Of a stretch of 26,438 bases of DNA, positions 1 through 6,114 are shown one piece after another. The translations under genes were made by a program, and so were the position numbers. This stretch comes from Rhodonellum sp041748555 (GTDB lineage Bacteria; Bacteroidota; Bacteroidia; Cytophagales; Cyclobacteriaceae). The first letter of the stretch is position 1; each line of letters starts with the position of its first letter. Location of the stretch: positions 1 through 26,438 of the forward strand of contig JBGTDA010000023.1 of NCBI GenBank assembly GCA_041748555.1. Reading direction: 5' to 3'. The notes beneath the pieces were generated by a model. The model did no database searches, had not been told where the DNA came from, and worked only from the letters and a program-made list of their open reading frames with translations.

Positions 1-524
1 AATCAGAAGAATCAGATCTTGATTGGGATGATGTAGTCTTCGAAATTGACCTACTTAAATCACAGGAAATAAATCTTGACTATATCCTCGAATTAATATT
101 TGAGCATAATAAAAAGACCAAGAATAAGGCTACCTTAATAGAAGAAGTTCGTAGGCTTATTCGTGCCAGTATTGGAAGTCGTGCCAAAGAGAGCTTAGTA
201 GTTGATTTCATTAATGAGACAGACCTAGATGACATTCAGGAAAAGGCGAGTATTATAGATTCATTCTTCGCTTATGCACAAGGCAAGCAGAAAAAAGAGG
301 CTACAGCATTAATTGCAGATGAAAATTTGAATGAGGAAGAAGCAAGGAGATATATATCCGCTTCCTTAAAACGTGAATATGCCAGTGAAAATGGAACCGA
401 GCTTAATTCCCTTTTGCCAAAAATGAGTCCATTAAACCCGCAGTATTTGGCAAAAAAGCAAACTATTTTTCAAAAGATTGCTTCGTTTGTGGAGAAGTTT
501 AAGGGTGTGGGTGGTCAGATATGA
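1..524 (+). CDS. hsdR: Type I restriction enzyme R subunit, C-terminal end (partial)
   Basis: The frame is open from base 3 to the stop at 522-524, giving about 173 residues of a protein that begins outside the window. The text matches the helical C-terminal region of EcoR124-type HsdR: an acidic start (SEESDLDWDDVVFEIDLL), then LDYILELIFEH, a basic segment around RRLIRASIGSRAKESLVVDFI, and a Lys-rich end (FQKIASFVEKFKGVGG). In HsdR this part follows the nuclease and helicase motor domains and contacts the HsdM/HsdS methylase core. The motor and nuclease motifs lie upstream of the window, so activity cannot be judged. The visible end shows no frameshift. An internal TTG at 327 could suggest a 65-residue gene, but the frame is open through it, so it is not a separate start. 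HsdM and HsdS should lie to the left. Confidence 0.72.
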   Translation, partial: SEESDLDWDDVVFEIDLLKSQEINLDYILELIFEHNKKTKNKATLIEEVRRLIRASIGSRAKESLVVDFINETDLDDIQEKASIIDSFFAYAQGKQKKEATALIADENLNEEEARRYISASLKREYASENGTELNSLLPKMSPLNPQYLAKKQTIFQKIASFVEKFKGVGGQI

Positions 525-616
525 AATGATTAAAGGAATAAGATTTATAGTCCATCTGTTACCTATTTCGGTGATAATGGTAAAGATCGAAACACAACAA
601 TGTGTATACTGAATAT

Positions 617-650
617 AGCCTTACCAGTCTGAAAAATCATCAGTAAGGCT
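617..650. terminator. Possible hairpin downstream of hsdR
   Basis: AGCCTTAC (617-624) and GTAAGGCT (643-650) form a perfect 8-bp inverted repeat with an 18-base loop, about 90 bases after the hsdR stop. No clean T run follows on either strand, so a terminator role is only a guess. The right arm is inside the sequence shared with the true hemN 3' flank; the left arm is not, so the hairpin exists only in this copy. Confidence 0.25.
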
Positions 651-983
651 TCCGCTTCTTTCAAATGCCAAAAAATCAATCTTATTTTTTCAAAAACTAC
701 CCTCTCCTCAAATCGCCTTACTGAAGCTGAACTTTTCGGCTTCCCGTGCTTTCATCCGTTGATCAAAAACCATACAGATGTTCCTAAGAAAGGGCATCCC
801 GCTTTCCGGGATTTTCAGGCCATAAACATCAAAATCGATCAACCCTTCTTCCTAAAATGTCAACAGTTGCTGTAGGGAATCTTTGTCCATATCGGCAAAA
901 AATTCAAAGTCCCACCGAGTTTTCTGATTACAGATCAGGTCCAGAATCAGTTTCTTGACCCTGAGATCATCTTCTGACAGGAC
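624..983. repeat. Direct repeat copy A of the hemN 3' end and flank
   Basis: Bases 624-983 align almost collinearly with 2091-2452 (offset 1468-1469, one indel seen). They cover about 80 bases of hemN 3' flank plus the last 91 codons and stop. Both copies have the same orientation. Copy A joins an IS66-type transposase tail at about 984, where similarity to hemN stops. Divergence is spread over the whole length, so this is not a very recent duplication within this genome. Confidence 0.85.
708..983 (-). pseudogene. hemN 3' fragment (decayed extra copy)
   Basis: On the minus strand this encodes the last 91 residues of HemN. By hand alignment 78 of 91 positions match the intact HemN at 2177-3526. 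An in-frame TAG replaces the Arg codon of the LLTFREEG segment, and no upstream part of hemN is present, so it cannot make a working enzyme. The final stretch (SGMPFLRNICMVFDQ, then KAREAEKFSF) is nearly unchanged. Retention of the 3' end and flank only, next to a transposase tail, suggests a fragment left by an insertion or recombination event at the hemN 3' end. Confidence 0.85.
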
Positions 984-1100
984 AGCCAGCTGCACAAAGA
1001 ATCAAAATTCAAGAATGTTTTGGAAAGGATCCAAAGCCACAAACAAAAAGACTTATATCAACTTCTGCCATCAAACTGGGAAGAATACCGGCCTAAATAA
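984..1100 (+). mobile_element. IS66-family transposase C-terminal remnant
   Basis: One frame reads FKNVLERIQSHKQKDLYQ, then LLPSNWEEYRPK and a TAA at 1098-1100. This fits the C-terminal end of IS66-type TnpC transposases, where a V-L-x-x-I segment is followed by an L-x-x-LLP-x-N/R-W ending. Only about 38 codons remain; the catalytic domain and the accessory tnpA/tnpB genes are absent. The left edge abuts the hemN fragment exactly at about 983/984. The AT-rich 70 bases after the stop may include the element's right end, but no terminal inverted repeat can be assigned without a complete copy. Confidence 0.6.
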
Positions 1101-1216
1101 TAGTTCTTGTTTTTCAATTTGGGTTGGTTGGAGGGATACGTTGAATCCCTTTGTGGTGCATTTTGACAAACCGCACCGATAAAACAATTTTCTCTTTTCA
1201 AATCCCAAAAATTAAT

Positions 1217-1224
1217 TATATTTG
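1217..1224 (+). promoter_or_regulatory. -7 promoter element of the HigBA-like operon
   Basis: TATATTTG is a perfect match to the Bacteroidota sigma-ABfr -7 consensus TAnnTTTG, 24 bases upstream of the toxin start codon. It overlaps the left arm of the palindrome at 1223-1240, as expected for an autorepressed TA operon. No convincing -33 TTG was seen. Confidence 0.55.
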
Positions 1225-1240
1225 TATCTAAATGGATACA
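1223..1240. promoter_or_regulatory. Palindromic operator of the HigBA-like operon
   Basis: TGTATC (1223-1228) and GATACA (1235-1240) form a perfect inverted repeat with a 6-base spacer. It overlaps the end of the -7 element and ends 7 bases before the ATG at 1248. HTH antitoxins of HigA type normally repress their own operon by binding such dyads, so this is the likely operator of the antitoxin at 1552-1836. Confidence 0.6.
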
Positions 1241-1247
1241 CTTTTAA

Positions 1248-1550
1248 ATGATAATTACCGAAAAAACATCTGAATTTGATAAGTGGATTAGAAAGCTAAA
1301 AGATATTCGGGCAAAATCTAAAATACTTTTTCGGATTCAAAAACTTGAAACGGATGAACATTTCGGAGATTGTGAACCTGTGGGTGACGGAATTAGCGAA
1401 ATGAGAATTAATTATGCTAAAGGCTACCGAGTATATTTTAAAGAAAAAGAAAACAAAATCGTAATTCTTTTAATTGGAGGAGATAAATCAACTCAACAAA
1501 AGGAAATCGAGAAAGCGAAAAAAATCTGGAACAGAATAAAAAATAAGTGA
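1248..1550 (+). CDS. RelE/HigB-like toxin, Gp49-type addiction module killer
   Basis: This 100-residue basic protein fits the phage Gp49-like/HigB branch of the RelE/ParE toxin superfamily. The typical order is visible: an N-terminal FDKWIRKLKDIRAKSKILFRI helix region, a central GDGISEMRINYAKGYRVYF strand segment (usual form E-x-R-x-x-x-G-x-G-Y-R-V-Y), then IVILLIGGDKSTQQKEIEKA. In this family such proteins are ribosome-dependent mRNA interferases. Length is normal and no key region is missing. The gene precedes its antitoxin by one base, the reversed order characteristic of HigBA-type pairs. A -7 element and a palindromic operator lie just upstream. The operon sits between two copies of the hemN 3' end and is followed by an attC-like element, so it is probably acquired. 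Family call is firm; in vivo toxicity is inferred. Confidence 0.88.
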   Translation: MIITEKTSEFDKWIRKLKDIRAKSKILFRIQKLETDEHFGDCEPVGDGISEMRINYAKGYRVYFKEKENKIVILLIGGDKSTQQKEIEKAKKIWNRIKNK

Positions 1551-1551
1551 T

Positions 1552-1836
1552 ATGGATACAACAAAATTTGACATAGCGGACTATTTGGACAGCGAAGAAA
1601 TGATTGCTGAATATCTGAATACTGTTCTCGAAGATGGAGACAGTTCTGATTTGATATTAGCAATCGGACATATTGCAAAGTCAATCGGAATGACTAAAAT
1701 TGCGGAGAAAACCGGAATGAGTAGATCAAGTCTTTACAAAGCATTATCCGACGGAGCAAAACCACAATTCGGAACAATAATGAAGGTGCTGAAAGCTATT
1801 GGCGGACAAATCAACGTGAAACCAATGTCAGTCTAA
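1552..1836 (+). CDS. HTH antitoxin, HigA-like addiction module antidote
   Basis: This 94-residue protein matches the probable addiction module antidote family. An N-terminal segment (FDIADYLDSEEMIAEYLN) is followed by DSSDLILAIGHIAKSIGMTK and an HTH (IAEKTGMSRSSLYKALSDGA), ending in PQFGTIMKVLKAIGGQINVK. The N-terminal part should bind and neutralise the toxin; the HTH should bind the palindrome at 1223-1240 to repress the operon. The start lies one base after the toxin stop, so the two are co-transcribed and probably translationally linked. The frame is intact, so the module is likely functional. The stop is 11 bases before the attC-like element, the arrangement of a TA gene cassette. Confidence 0.9.
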   Translation: MDTTKFDIADYLDSEEMIAEYLNTVLEDGDSSDLILAIGHIAKSIGMTKIAEKTGMSRSSLYKALSDGAKPQFGTIMKVLKAIGGQINVKPMSV

Positions 1837-1847
1837 AAAAAACGGCA

Positions 1848-1980
1848 CCTCAACACTGGCTATAGTTCACTGCTTGGTAGTTTTCCTTTGGAAAAACCAC
1901 GCAGACGTTGATGGTTGGTGTCTATTTACTAAATTTATTGCTTAACCAATGCAGCAAACCATAGCAAAGAAACGTCGGGC
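1848..1980. other. attC-like imperfect palindrome after the TA genes
   Basis: This 133-base element is bounded by CCTCAAC (1848-1854) and GTCGGGC (1974-1980), each 6 of 7 matches to the integron attC core boxes RYYYAAC and GTTRRRY. Inside, GCTATAGTTCACTGCTTGG (1859-1877) pairs imperfectly with CCAATGCAGCAAACCATAGC (1946-1965), with three mismatches and one bulged base, as in folded attC sites. A further hairpin GTTTTCC-TTT-GGAAAAAC (1880-1897) lies between the arms. Size and position directly after a small TA operon fit a gene cassette. No integrase or second attC is visible, so it could instead be an unrelated structured repeat. Confidence 0.42.
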
Positions 1981-2090
1981 CTAATAAAAAAAATGAAAAT
2001 TCCGGCAATCCTAGTAACAATTGACAGACGAATTTTAGTCCACTATCAAGTTGATTCCCTCTCGGGATTTAATGGATTTCTAAAGTTCTT

Positions 2091-2452
2091 CCAAGTCGAA
2101 AAAATCAGCGGTAAGGCTTCAGTTGCTTTCAAAAAGCCAAAAAAGCAATTGGATTTTTTCAAAAATTGCCCTCTTCTCAAATCGCCTTTCTGAAGCTAAA
2201 CTTTTCGGCTTCCCGTGCTTTCATCCGTTGATCAAAAACCATACAGATGTTCCTAAGAAAGGGCATCCCGCTTTTCAGGATTTTCAAGCCATAAACATCA
2301 AAAACGATCAACCCTTCTTCCCGGAAAGTCAATAGTTGCTGTAGGGAATCTTTGTCCATAAGGGTAAAAAATTCAAAGTCCCACCGGGTTTCCTGGTTGC
2401 AGATCAGGTCCAGAATCAGTTTTTTGTTTTTGATATCCTCCTCCGTTAGCAC
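2091..2452. repeat. Direct repeat copy B of the hemN 3' end and flank
   Basis: This is the copy belonging to the intact hemN gene. It matches 624-983 in the same orientation, from about 80 bases beyond the hemN stop to codon 91 from the end. The pair encloses the IS66 remnant, the TA operon and the attC-like element. Confidence 0.85.
2139..2169 (-). terminator. Possible hemN terminator
   Basis: Read on the minus strand, GCAATT and AATTGC (2145-2150 and 2164-2169) form a 6-bp stem about 8 bases after the hemN stop, followed by a run of six T. The loop is long (13 bases) and the stem is weak. The stem is lost in the decayed copy A. Confidence 0.35.
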
Positions 2453-3526
2453 ATGTCCTTTGGTGATAGGGAAGAGGTTTTCTTTTATCTGATTTTTGTA
2501 TAATTCGATGACTTTGGAGTTTTGCCCATAGGCATAATAAATGTCGCTGATGGAGCTGTTCCCCAATCCCAACAAAATCCTGGAGGGAGAGGTGGTGTAT
2601 CCCATAAAATTGCGGTGGAGGGTTTTGTCCAGTTTGGCCTGATAGAGCGGGTCGTCGGTTAGGGCAAAGTGATCCATCCCGATTTCGAAGTACCCCATAT
2701 CCGACAGTAACCCCTTTCCATATTCGTAGAGTCCTCTTTTCTCATGTTCGTTAGGCAACAGATGGGCAAAACTTTTTTGAGCAGGAAATACGGAAGGGAG
2801 ATGGGCATAGCTGTAGAATGCGATTCTATCGGGTCTGAGCGCATGGACTTTCCGGAAGGTATCGGTCAGCGTTTCCTCGGTTTGATAGGGCAATCCGTAG
2901 ATCAGGTCATAATTTATGGAGGTATAACCTATCTCTCGGGCGATTTCGGTGGCAGCGACAACTTTTTCCAGAGGCTGGATGCAATGGATGGTTTTTTGGA
3001 TTTCCGGATCGAAATCCTGAATGCCGTAGCTCACCCTCCTGAATCCAAGATCAAAAAGTGTCTGCAAATGTTCCCTGGTAGTGTTGTTTGGATGTCCCTC
3101 AAAACTGAATTCCGAATCCTCCATCACCTCGGCACTTTCCATTATGAAATACAGTAAGGTATTGAGCGAATCAGGTGAGAAAAAAGTCGGTGTACCTCCT
3201 CCCAAATGAATGCCTGCCAATTTGGGTTTTTTAGGGAGTAAGCGGAGGTAATTTATCCACTCTTTTATGACCGCCTGGATATAGGGAATTTCCACCGAGT
3301 GGTTTTTGGTGATCCTCTTGTTGCATCCGCAGTACGTACATAGGCTTTCGCAAAAGGGCAGATGGATATACAAAGTGATTCCTTCCTGATCCCCAAAGTC
3401 CGCATAGGCTTTTTGGACCAATTTGGTCCACTGATTCTCCTGGAGTTCATTGTTCCACAAAGGAACGGTGGGGTAGGAAGTGTATCGAGGTGCAGGTACG
3501 TTGTATTTTTGGATCAGGTCTGTCAT
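2177..3526 (-). CDS. hemN: Oxygen-independent coproporphyrinogen III oxidase
   Basis: HemN is a radical-SAM enzyme that oxidatively decarboxylates coproporphyrinogen III to protoporphyrinogen IX in haem synthesis without oxygen. The 449-residue length is normal. The N-terminus reads YNVPAPRYTSYPTVPLW, the canonical HemN start. IHLPFCESLCTYCGC contains the C-x3-C-x2-C iron-sulfur ligands plus the extra Cys typical of HemN. LGGGTPTFFSP and VSYGIQDFDPEIQKTI follow in the expected order, as does the C-terminal HemN domain with MGYTTSPSRILLGLGNSSI. The gene stands alone. A Crp/Fnr-geometry palindrome 72 bases upstream suggests oxygen- or redox-dependent control. Its 3' end is duplicated in decayed form at 624-983. 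Confidence 0.95.
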   Translation of the reverse strand: MTDLIQKYNVPAPRYTSYPTVPLWNNELQENQWTKLVQKAYADFGDQEGITLYIHLPFCESLCTYCGCNKRITKNHSVEIPYIQAVIKEWINYLRLLPKKPKLAGIHLGGGTPTFFSPDSLNTLLYFIMESAEVMEDSEFSFEGHPNNTTREHLQTLFDLGFRRVSYGIQDFDPEIQKTIHCIQPLEKVVAATEIAREIGYTSINYDLIYGLPYQTEETLTDTFRKVHALRPDRIAFYSYAHLPSVFPAQKSFAHLLPNEHEKRGLYEYGKGLLSDMGYFEIGMDHFALTDDPLYQAKLDKTLHRNFMGYTTSPSRILLGLGNSSISDIYYAYGQNSKVIELYKNQIKENLFPITKGHVLTEEDIKNKKLILDLICNQETRWDFEFFTLMDKDSLQQLLTFREEGLIVFDVYGLKILKSGMPFLRNICMVFDQRMKAREAEKFSFRKAI

Positions 3527-3539
3527 CGTATCTTTTGTT

Positions 3540-3563
3540 GGAATTACAAAATTCCTGAATTTT
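3540..3563. promoter_or_regulatory. Overlapping palindromes in the hemN leader
   Basis: GGAATT-ACAA-AATTCC (3540-3555) and AAAATTC-CT-GAATTTT (3548-3563) are two perfect inverted repeats that share AAAATTCC. They begin 14 bases upstream of the hemN ATG. Only one can fold at a time, so they could be a protein-binding dyad or a two-state leader. Such A/T-rich palindromes can also arise by chance. Confidence 0.3.
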
Positions 3564-3597
3564 TGACGGCTATTTTATGACCTTCACTTTGAAATAA

Positions 3598-3613
3598 CCT
3601 GATAAATGTCAGG
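3598..3613. promoter_or_regulatory. Crp/Fnr-type palindrome upstream of hemN
   Basis: CCTGA-TAAATG-TCAGG is a perfect dyad with 5-base arms and a 6-base spacer. It preserves the TGA-N6-TCA core geometry of Crp/Fnr-family sites and lies 72 bases upstream of the hemN start. Fnr-family control of anaerobic hemN is known in other bacteria; that this dyad does so here is inference. Confidence 0.45.
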
Positions 3614-3753
3614 AAATACCGAGCCCAAAAAAAAGATAAACCTCCTGAATAAATGTAAGTGCAGGACAGTTAATCTCGAAGATTTTAATATTTTGGCTAC
3701 ATTCTAAAATTTGAATCCTTCTTTACTTATCAAAAACTTTACTGATATACCGT

Positions 3754-5127
3754 ATGAAATCCACCGATCACAATCCCTCCCGAAGAGATTTTATAGCCAA
3801 ATCAGGTGCATTAACCGCAGGATCCGTTTTCCTGTCCGGCATAGCTGAAGCTCTGACCTTATTTAATAATCCTGCCGAAAAAATGAAAATCGCCTTGGTG
3901 GGCACAGGCGTCAGAGGTGTAAGTATGTTTGGAAAGTCGGTGAAGGAGGAATACCAGGATCAGGTGGATTTCGTGGGATTATGCGATATCAATAGCGGGA
4001 GATTAGCATATGCCAAAGAATATATTGGTGTGGACTGCCCGCTTTTTACGGATTTTGATAAAATGCTGAAGGAATCAAAACCCGATGTGGTGATCGTCAC
4101 TACTGTGGACAGTACACATCATGAATTTATCGTGAAGGGACTTGAATTCGGTGCCAATGTCATCACCGAAAAACCAATGACAACTGATGAGGTTAAGTGT
4201 CAGGCCATCCTTGACGCAGAACGCAAATCAGGCAAAAACGTCATCGTAACCTTCAATTACCGATATTCTCCCCACAGGCAAAAAATGTATGAAATGTTAA
4301 GGGAAGGCGCAATCGGGGATTTGACTTCGGTTGATTTTCACTGGTACCTGAACACCTCACACGGGGCGGATTATTTCAGGAGATGGCATGGAAATAAGGA
4401 AAATGGAGGAACCCTGCTTGTACATAAATCCACCCATCATTTCGATTTGCTCAACTGGTGGATCAATTCGGATCCTGAGGAGGTTTTTGCCTATGGTAAA
4501 TTGGAGTTTTATGGAAAGAACGGTCCTTTCCGCCACACCCATTGTCGTCCTTGCCCACACAAAAGCAAATGTAAATTTTATTGGGATATTACCAAAAGCG
4601 AACATCTGGTGAATCTATATGTCGAAAACGAAGAACATGATGGATATCTTCGTGATGGCTGTGTATTTAGGGAAGACATTGATATTTACGACAAGATGGC
4701 GGTGCAGATCCGCTATATGAACGACGTGCAGGTCAGTTACTCCCTAACCACCTATTCTCCCTACGAAGGCTACCGAATTGCCTTTAACGGTACGGAAGGC
4801 CGATTGGAGGCCTGGATCAAAGAAAGCCAGCCGTGGGAAGAAGCGGAACAAGATGAAATCCGCCTGACCAAAAATTTCGGAGAATCCGAAATCATCACTA
4901 TTCCCCATGGTGATGGTGGACACGGTGGTGGAGACACCCGGCTCAAAGACAAAATTTTCAAAGATCCAAGCATTGAGGATACTTATAGGCAATCCGCCGG
5001 AACAAGAGATGGAGCGATGTCCGTGCTGATCGGTGTAGCTGCCAGAAACAGCATCGAGCAGGGCAAACCGATCAAGATCAAGGATCTGACGGATATTGAG
5101 TTGAAGAAGACGGGAAGAGGGGCTTAG
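3754..5127 (+). CDS. Tat-exported Gfo/Idh/MocA family oxidoreductase with Cys4 motif
   Basis: This 457-residue protein begins with a twin-arginine signal (SRRDFIAKSGALTAGSVFLS, residues 9-28), so it is probably exported folded with its dinucleotide bound. The Rossmann segment MKIALVGTGVRGVSMFG (44-60) and the EKP signature at 139-141 mark the Gfo/Idh/MocA family. KSTHHFD (225-231) supplies the usual catalytic-region His/Asp. The C-terminal domain carries Cys264, Cys267, Cys273 and Cys303 (HCRPCPHKSKC, then LRDGCVF), which look like a metal site. Such proteins oxidise or reduce sugars or polyols; some exported relatives act as GH109-type glycosidases using NAD. The substrate cannot be read here. 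It is not in an operon: hemN diverges upstream and repeats follow downstream. Confidence 0.88.
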   Translation: MKSTDHNPSRRDFIAKSGALTAGSVFLSGIAEALTLFNNPAEKMKIALVGTGVRGVSMFGKSVKEEYQDQVDFVGLCDINSGRLAYAKEYIGVDCPLFTDFDKMLKESKPDVVIVTTVDSTHHEFIVKGLEFGANVITEKPMTTDEVKCQAILDAERKSGKNVIVTFNYRYSPHRQKMYEMLREGAIGDLTSVDFHWYLNTSHGADYFRRWHGNKENGGTLLVHKSTHHFDLLNWWINSDPEEVFAYGKLEFYGKNGPFRHTHCRPCPHKSKCKFYWDITKSEHLVNLYVENEEHDGYLRDGCVFREDIDIYDKMAVQIRYMNDVQVSYSLTTYSPYEGYRIAFNGTEGRLEAWIKESQPWEEAEQDEIRLTKNFGESEIITIPHGDGGHGGGDTRLKDKIFKDPSIEDTYRQSAGTRDGAMSVLIGVAARNSIEQGKPIKIKDLTDIELKKTGRGA

Positions 5128-5431
5128 GTTGGTGTTACCATTTTAGATGTAAGATGTAAGATTTAAGACTTAAGATATAAGCCTGCCTGACGATAGTCAG
5201 ACGGGAGACGTAACAATTGACGTCATCTCGACGCAAGGAGAGATCCCATAAGGTTCGATTAGACGGGATACGGGAGACATAAGGGGAAATCGCTAACATT
5301 GGCGGAGGATCACTTTAGATTTAAGATTTAAGACAATTTAGATACTGCTCGGAATATTGATCTTGACTATGAGGTTAAAGCTCAAATAGATGAAAGTGGT
5401 TTTTTCTTGATTGTGCGTATATTTAAAACCT
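5128..5431. repeat. Intergenic mosaic of dispersed-type repeats
   Basis: This 304-base gap has no gene. It begins with short direct repeats of the TAAGATGTAAGATTTAAGAC kind (about 5148-5180), which recur at about 5313-5335. A hairpin follows: CCTGCCTGAC (5182-5191), loop GATA, GTCAGACGGG (5196-5205), pairing with two G-U positions. Next is a segment containing CATCTCGACGCAAGGAGAG and a GATTAGACGGGATACGGGAG stretch. The bases before 5432 have no clear coding content. The motif GCCTGCCTGACG recurs at 25321-25332, which supports a dispersed family. Confidence 0.55.
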
Positions 5432-5722
5432 ATGGATACTTTAAGCAACATAAAACAAGTATTGCAAGCTCACAAGCATATCCTGAATGACAAATATGGG
5501 GTGAGTGCATTGGCTATTTTTGGATCATTTGCCCGGGAAGAACAGACAGAAAACAGTGATATTGATATTTTGGTTGATTTTCAAAAACCAATAGGTATAG
5601 AATTTATTGATCTTGCTGATGAACTTGAATTAATTTTGGGAAGAAAAGTGGATCTGGTTTCAAGAAAAGGGGTTAAAAAAGATTACTTCAAGTTCATAGA
5701 AAAAGAACTGGAATATGTCTAA
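5432..5722 (+). CDS. mntA: MNT-type minimal nucleotidyltransferase antitoxin
   Basis: This 96-residue protein is a minimal nucleotidyltransferase. IFGSFAREEQTENSDIDILVDF (residues 29-50, shown as two motifs GSFARxE and DID) carries the pol-beta-type active site: Gly31-Ser32 and Asp43/Asp45, with a third Asp at 74 in RKVDLV. In MNT/HEPN systems MntA AMP-modifies a Tyr of the HEPN RNase and thereby blocks it. The ATG at 5432 is preferred over an in-frame TTG at 5411 because the family starts a few residues before the first helix and the extension has no family sequence. The gene overlaps its HEPN partner by 8 bases. The antitoxin is intact although the toxin is interrupted. Confidence 0.88.
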   Translation: MDTLSNIKQVLQAHKHILNDKYGVSALAIFGSFAREEQTENSDIDILVDFQKPIGIEFIDLADELELILGRKVDLVSRKGVKKDYFKFIEKELEYV

Positions 5723-6047
5723 AAGGGAACCCAAACTTTTAATCTCGGATATTTTGGACGCAATTAAAAAGATAGAACTGTACACTAATGATTGCACACT
5801 TGACCAATTTCTTGATGACAGTAAAACAAAAGATGCTGTCATTCGGAACTTCGAGATTATAGGTGAGGCTGCCAATAGAATACCAGATAAAGTTAAAATA
5901 CAGCATCCTTAAGTTAATTGGCAAAGGTTAAGGGGATTTCGCAACAGAATCATCCATGATTATATAGGTATTGATTATGGAATAGTGTGGAATGTCATTC
6001 AAAAGGATTTAGGAAATCTGAAGACTGAAATGGAAGCAATTGTTTAA
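5715..6047 (+). pseudogene. HEPN toxin (DUF86-like), interrupted by a nonsense codon
   Basis: The frame encodes a 110-position HEPN/DUF86 protein: helices around LLISDILDAIKKIELYTND, then FEIIGEAANRIPDKV, and the RNase motif R76-N-R-I-I-H81-D-Y83 (R-x4-H-x-Y). A TAA at 5910-5912 (codon 66) cuts it before that motif. Relatives usually have Glu after HP here, so a single G-to-T change of GAA to TAA explains it. No other damage is visible and the natural stop is at 6045-6047. The truncated 65-residue product lacks the catalytic residues and should not be toxic. Restart after the stop would need a non-ATG codon; none is obvious. The 8-base overlap with mntA is typical. Confidence 0.85.
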
Positions 6048-6114
6048 AAACCAGACAGTTTAGAAGTATAATCAGGTATATCAAGTTGGAGGAAATTCAA
6101 GCACATCTCCCCCC

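Noticed and set aside
955..1182. 75-codon plus-strand ORF
   Set aside because: It runs across the hemN fragment and the IS66 tail in another frame and has no family character.
1993..2193. 66-codon ORF after the attC-like element
   Set aside because: Its second half is the hemN 3' flank and end read in the wrong sense. The first 30 residues could be a truncated cassette gene, but nothing supports that.
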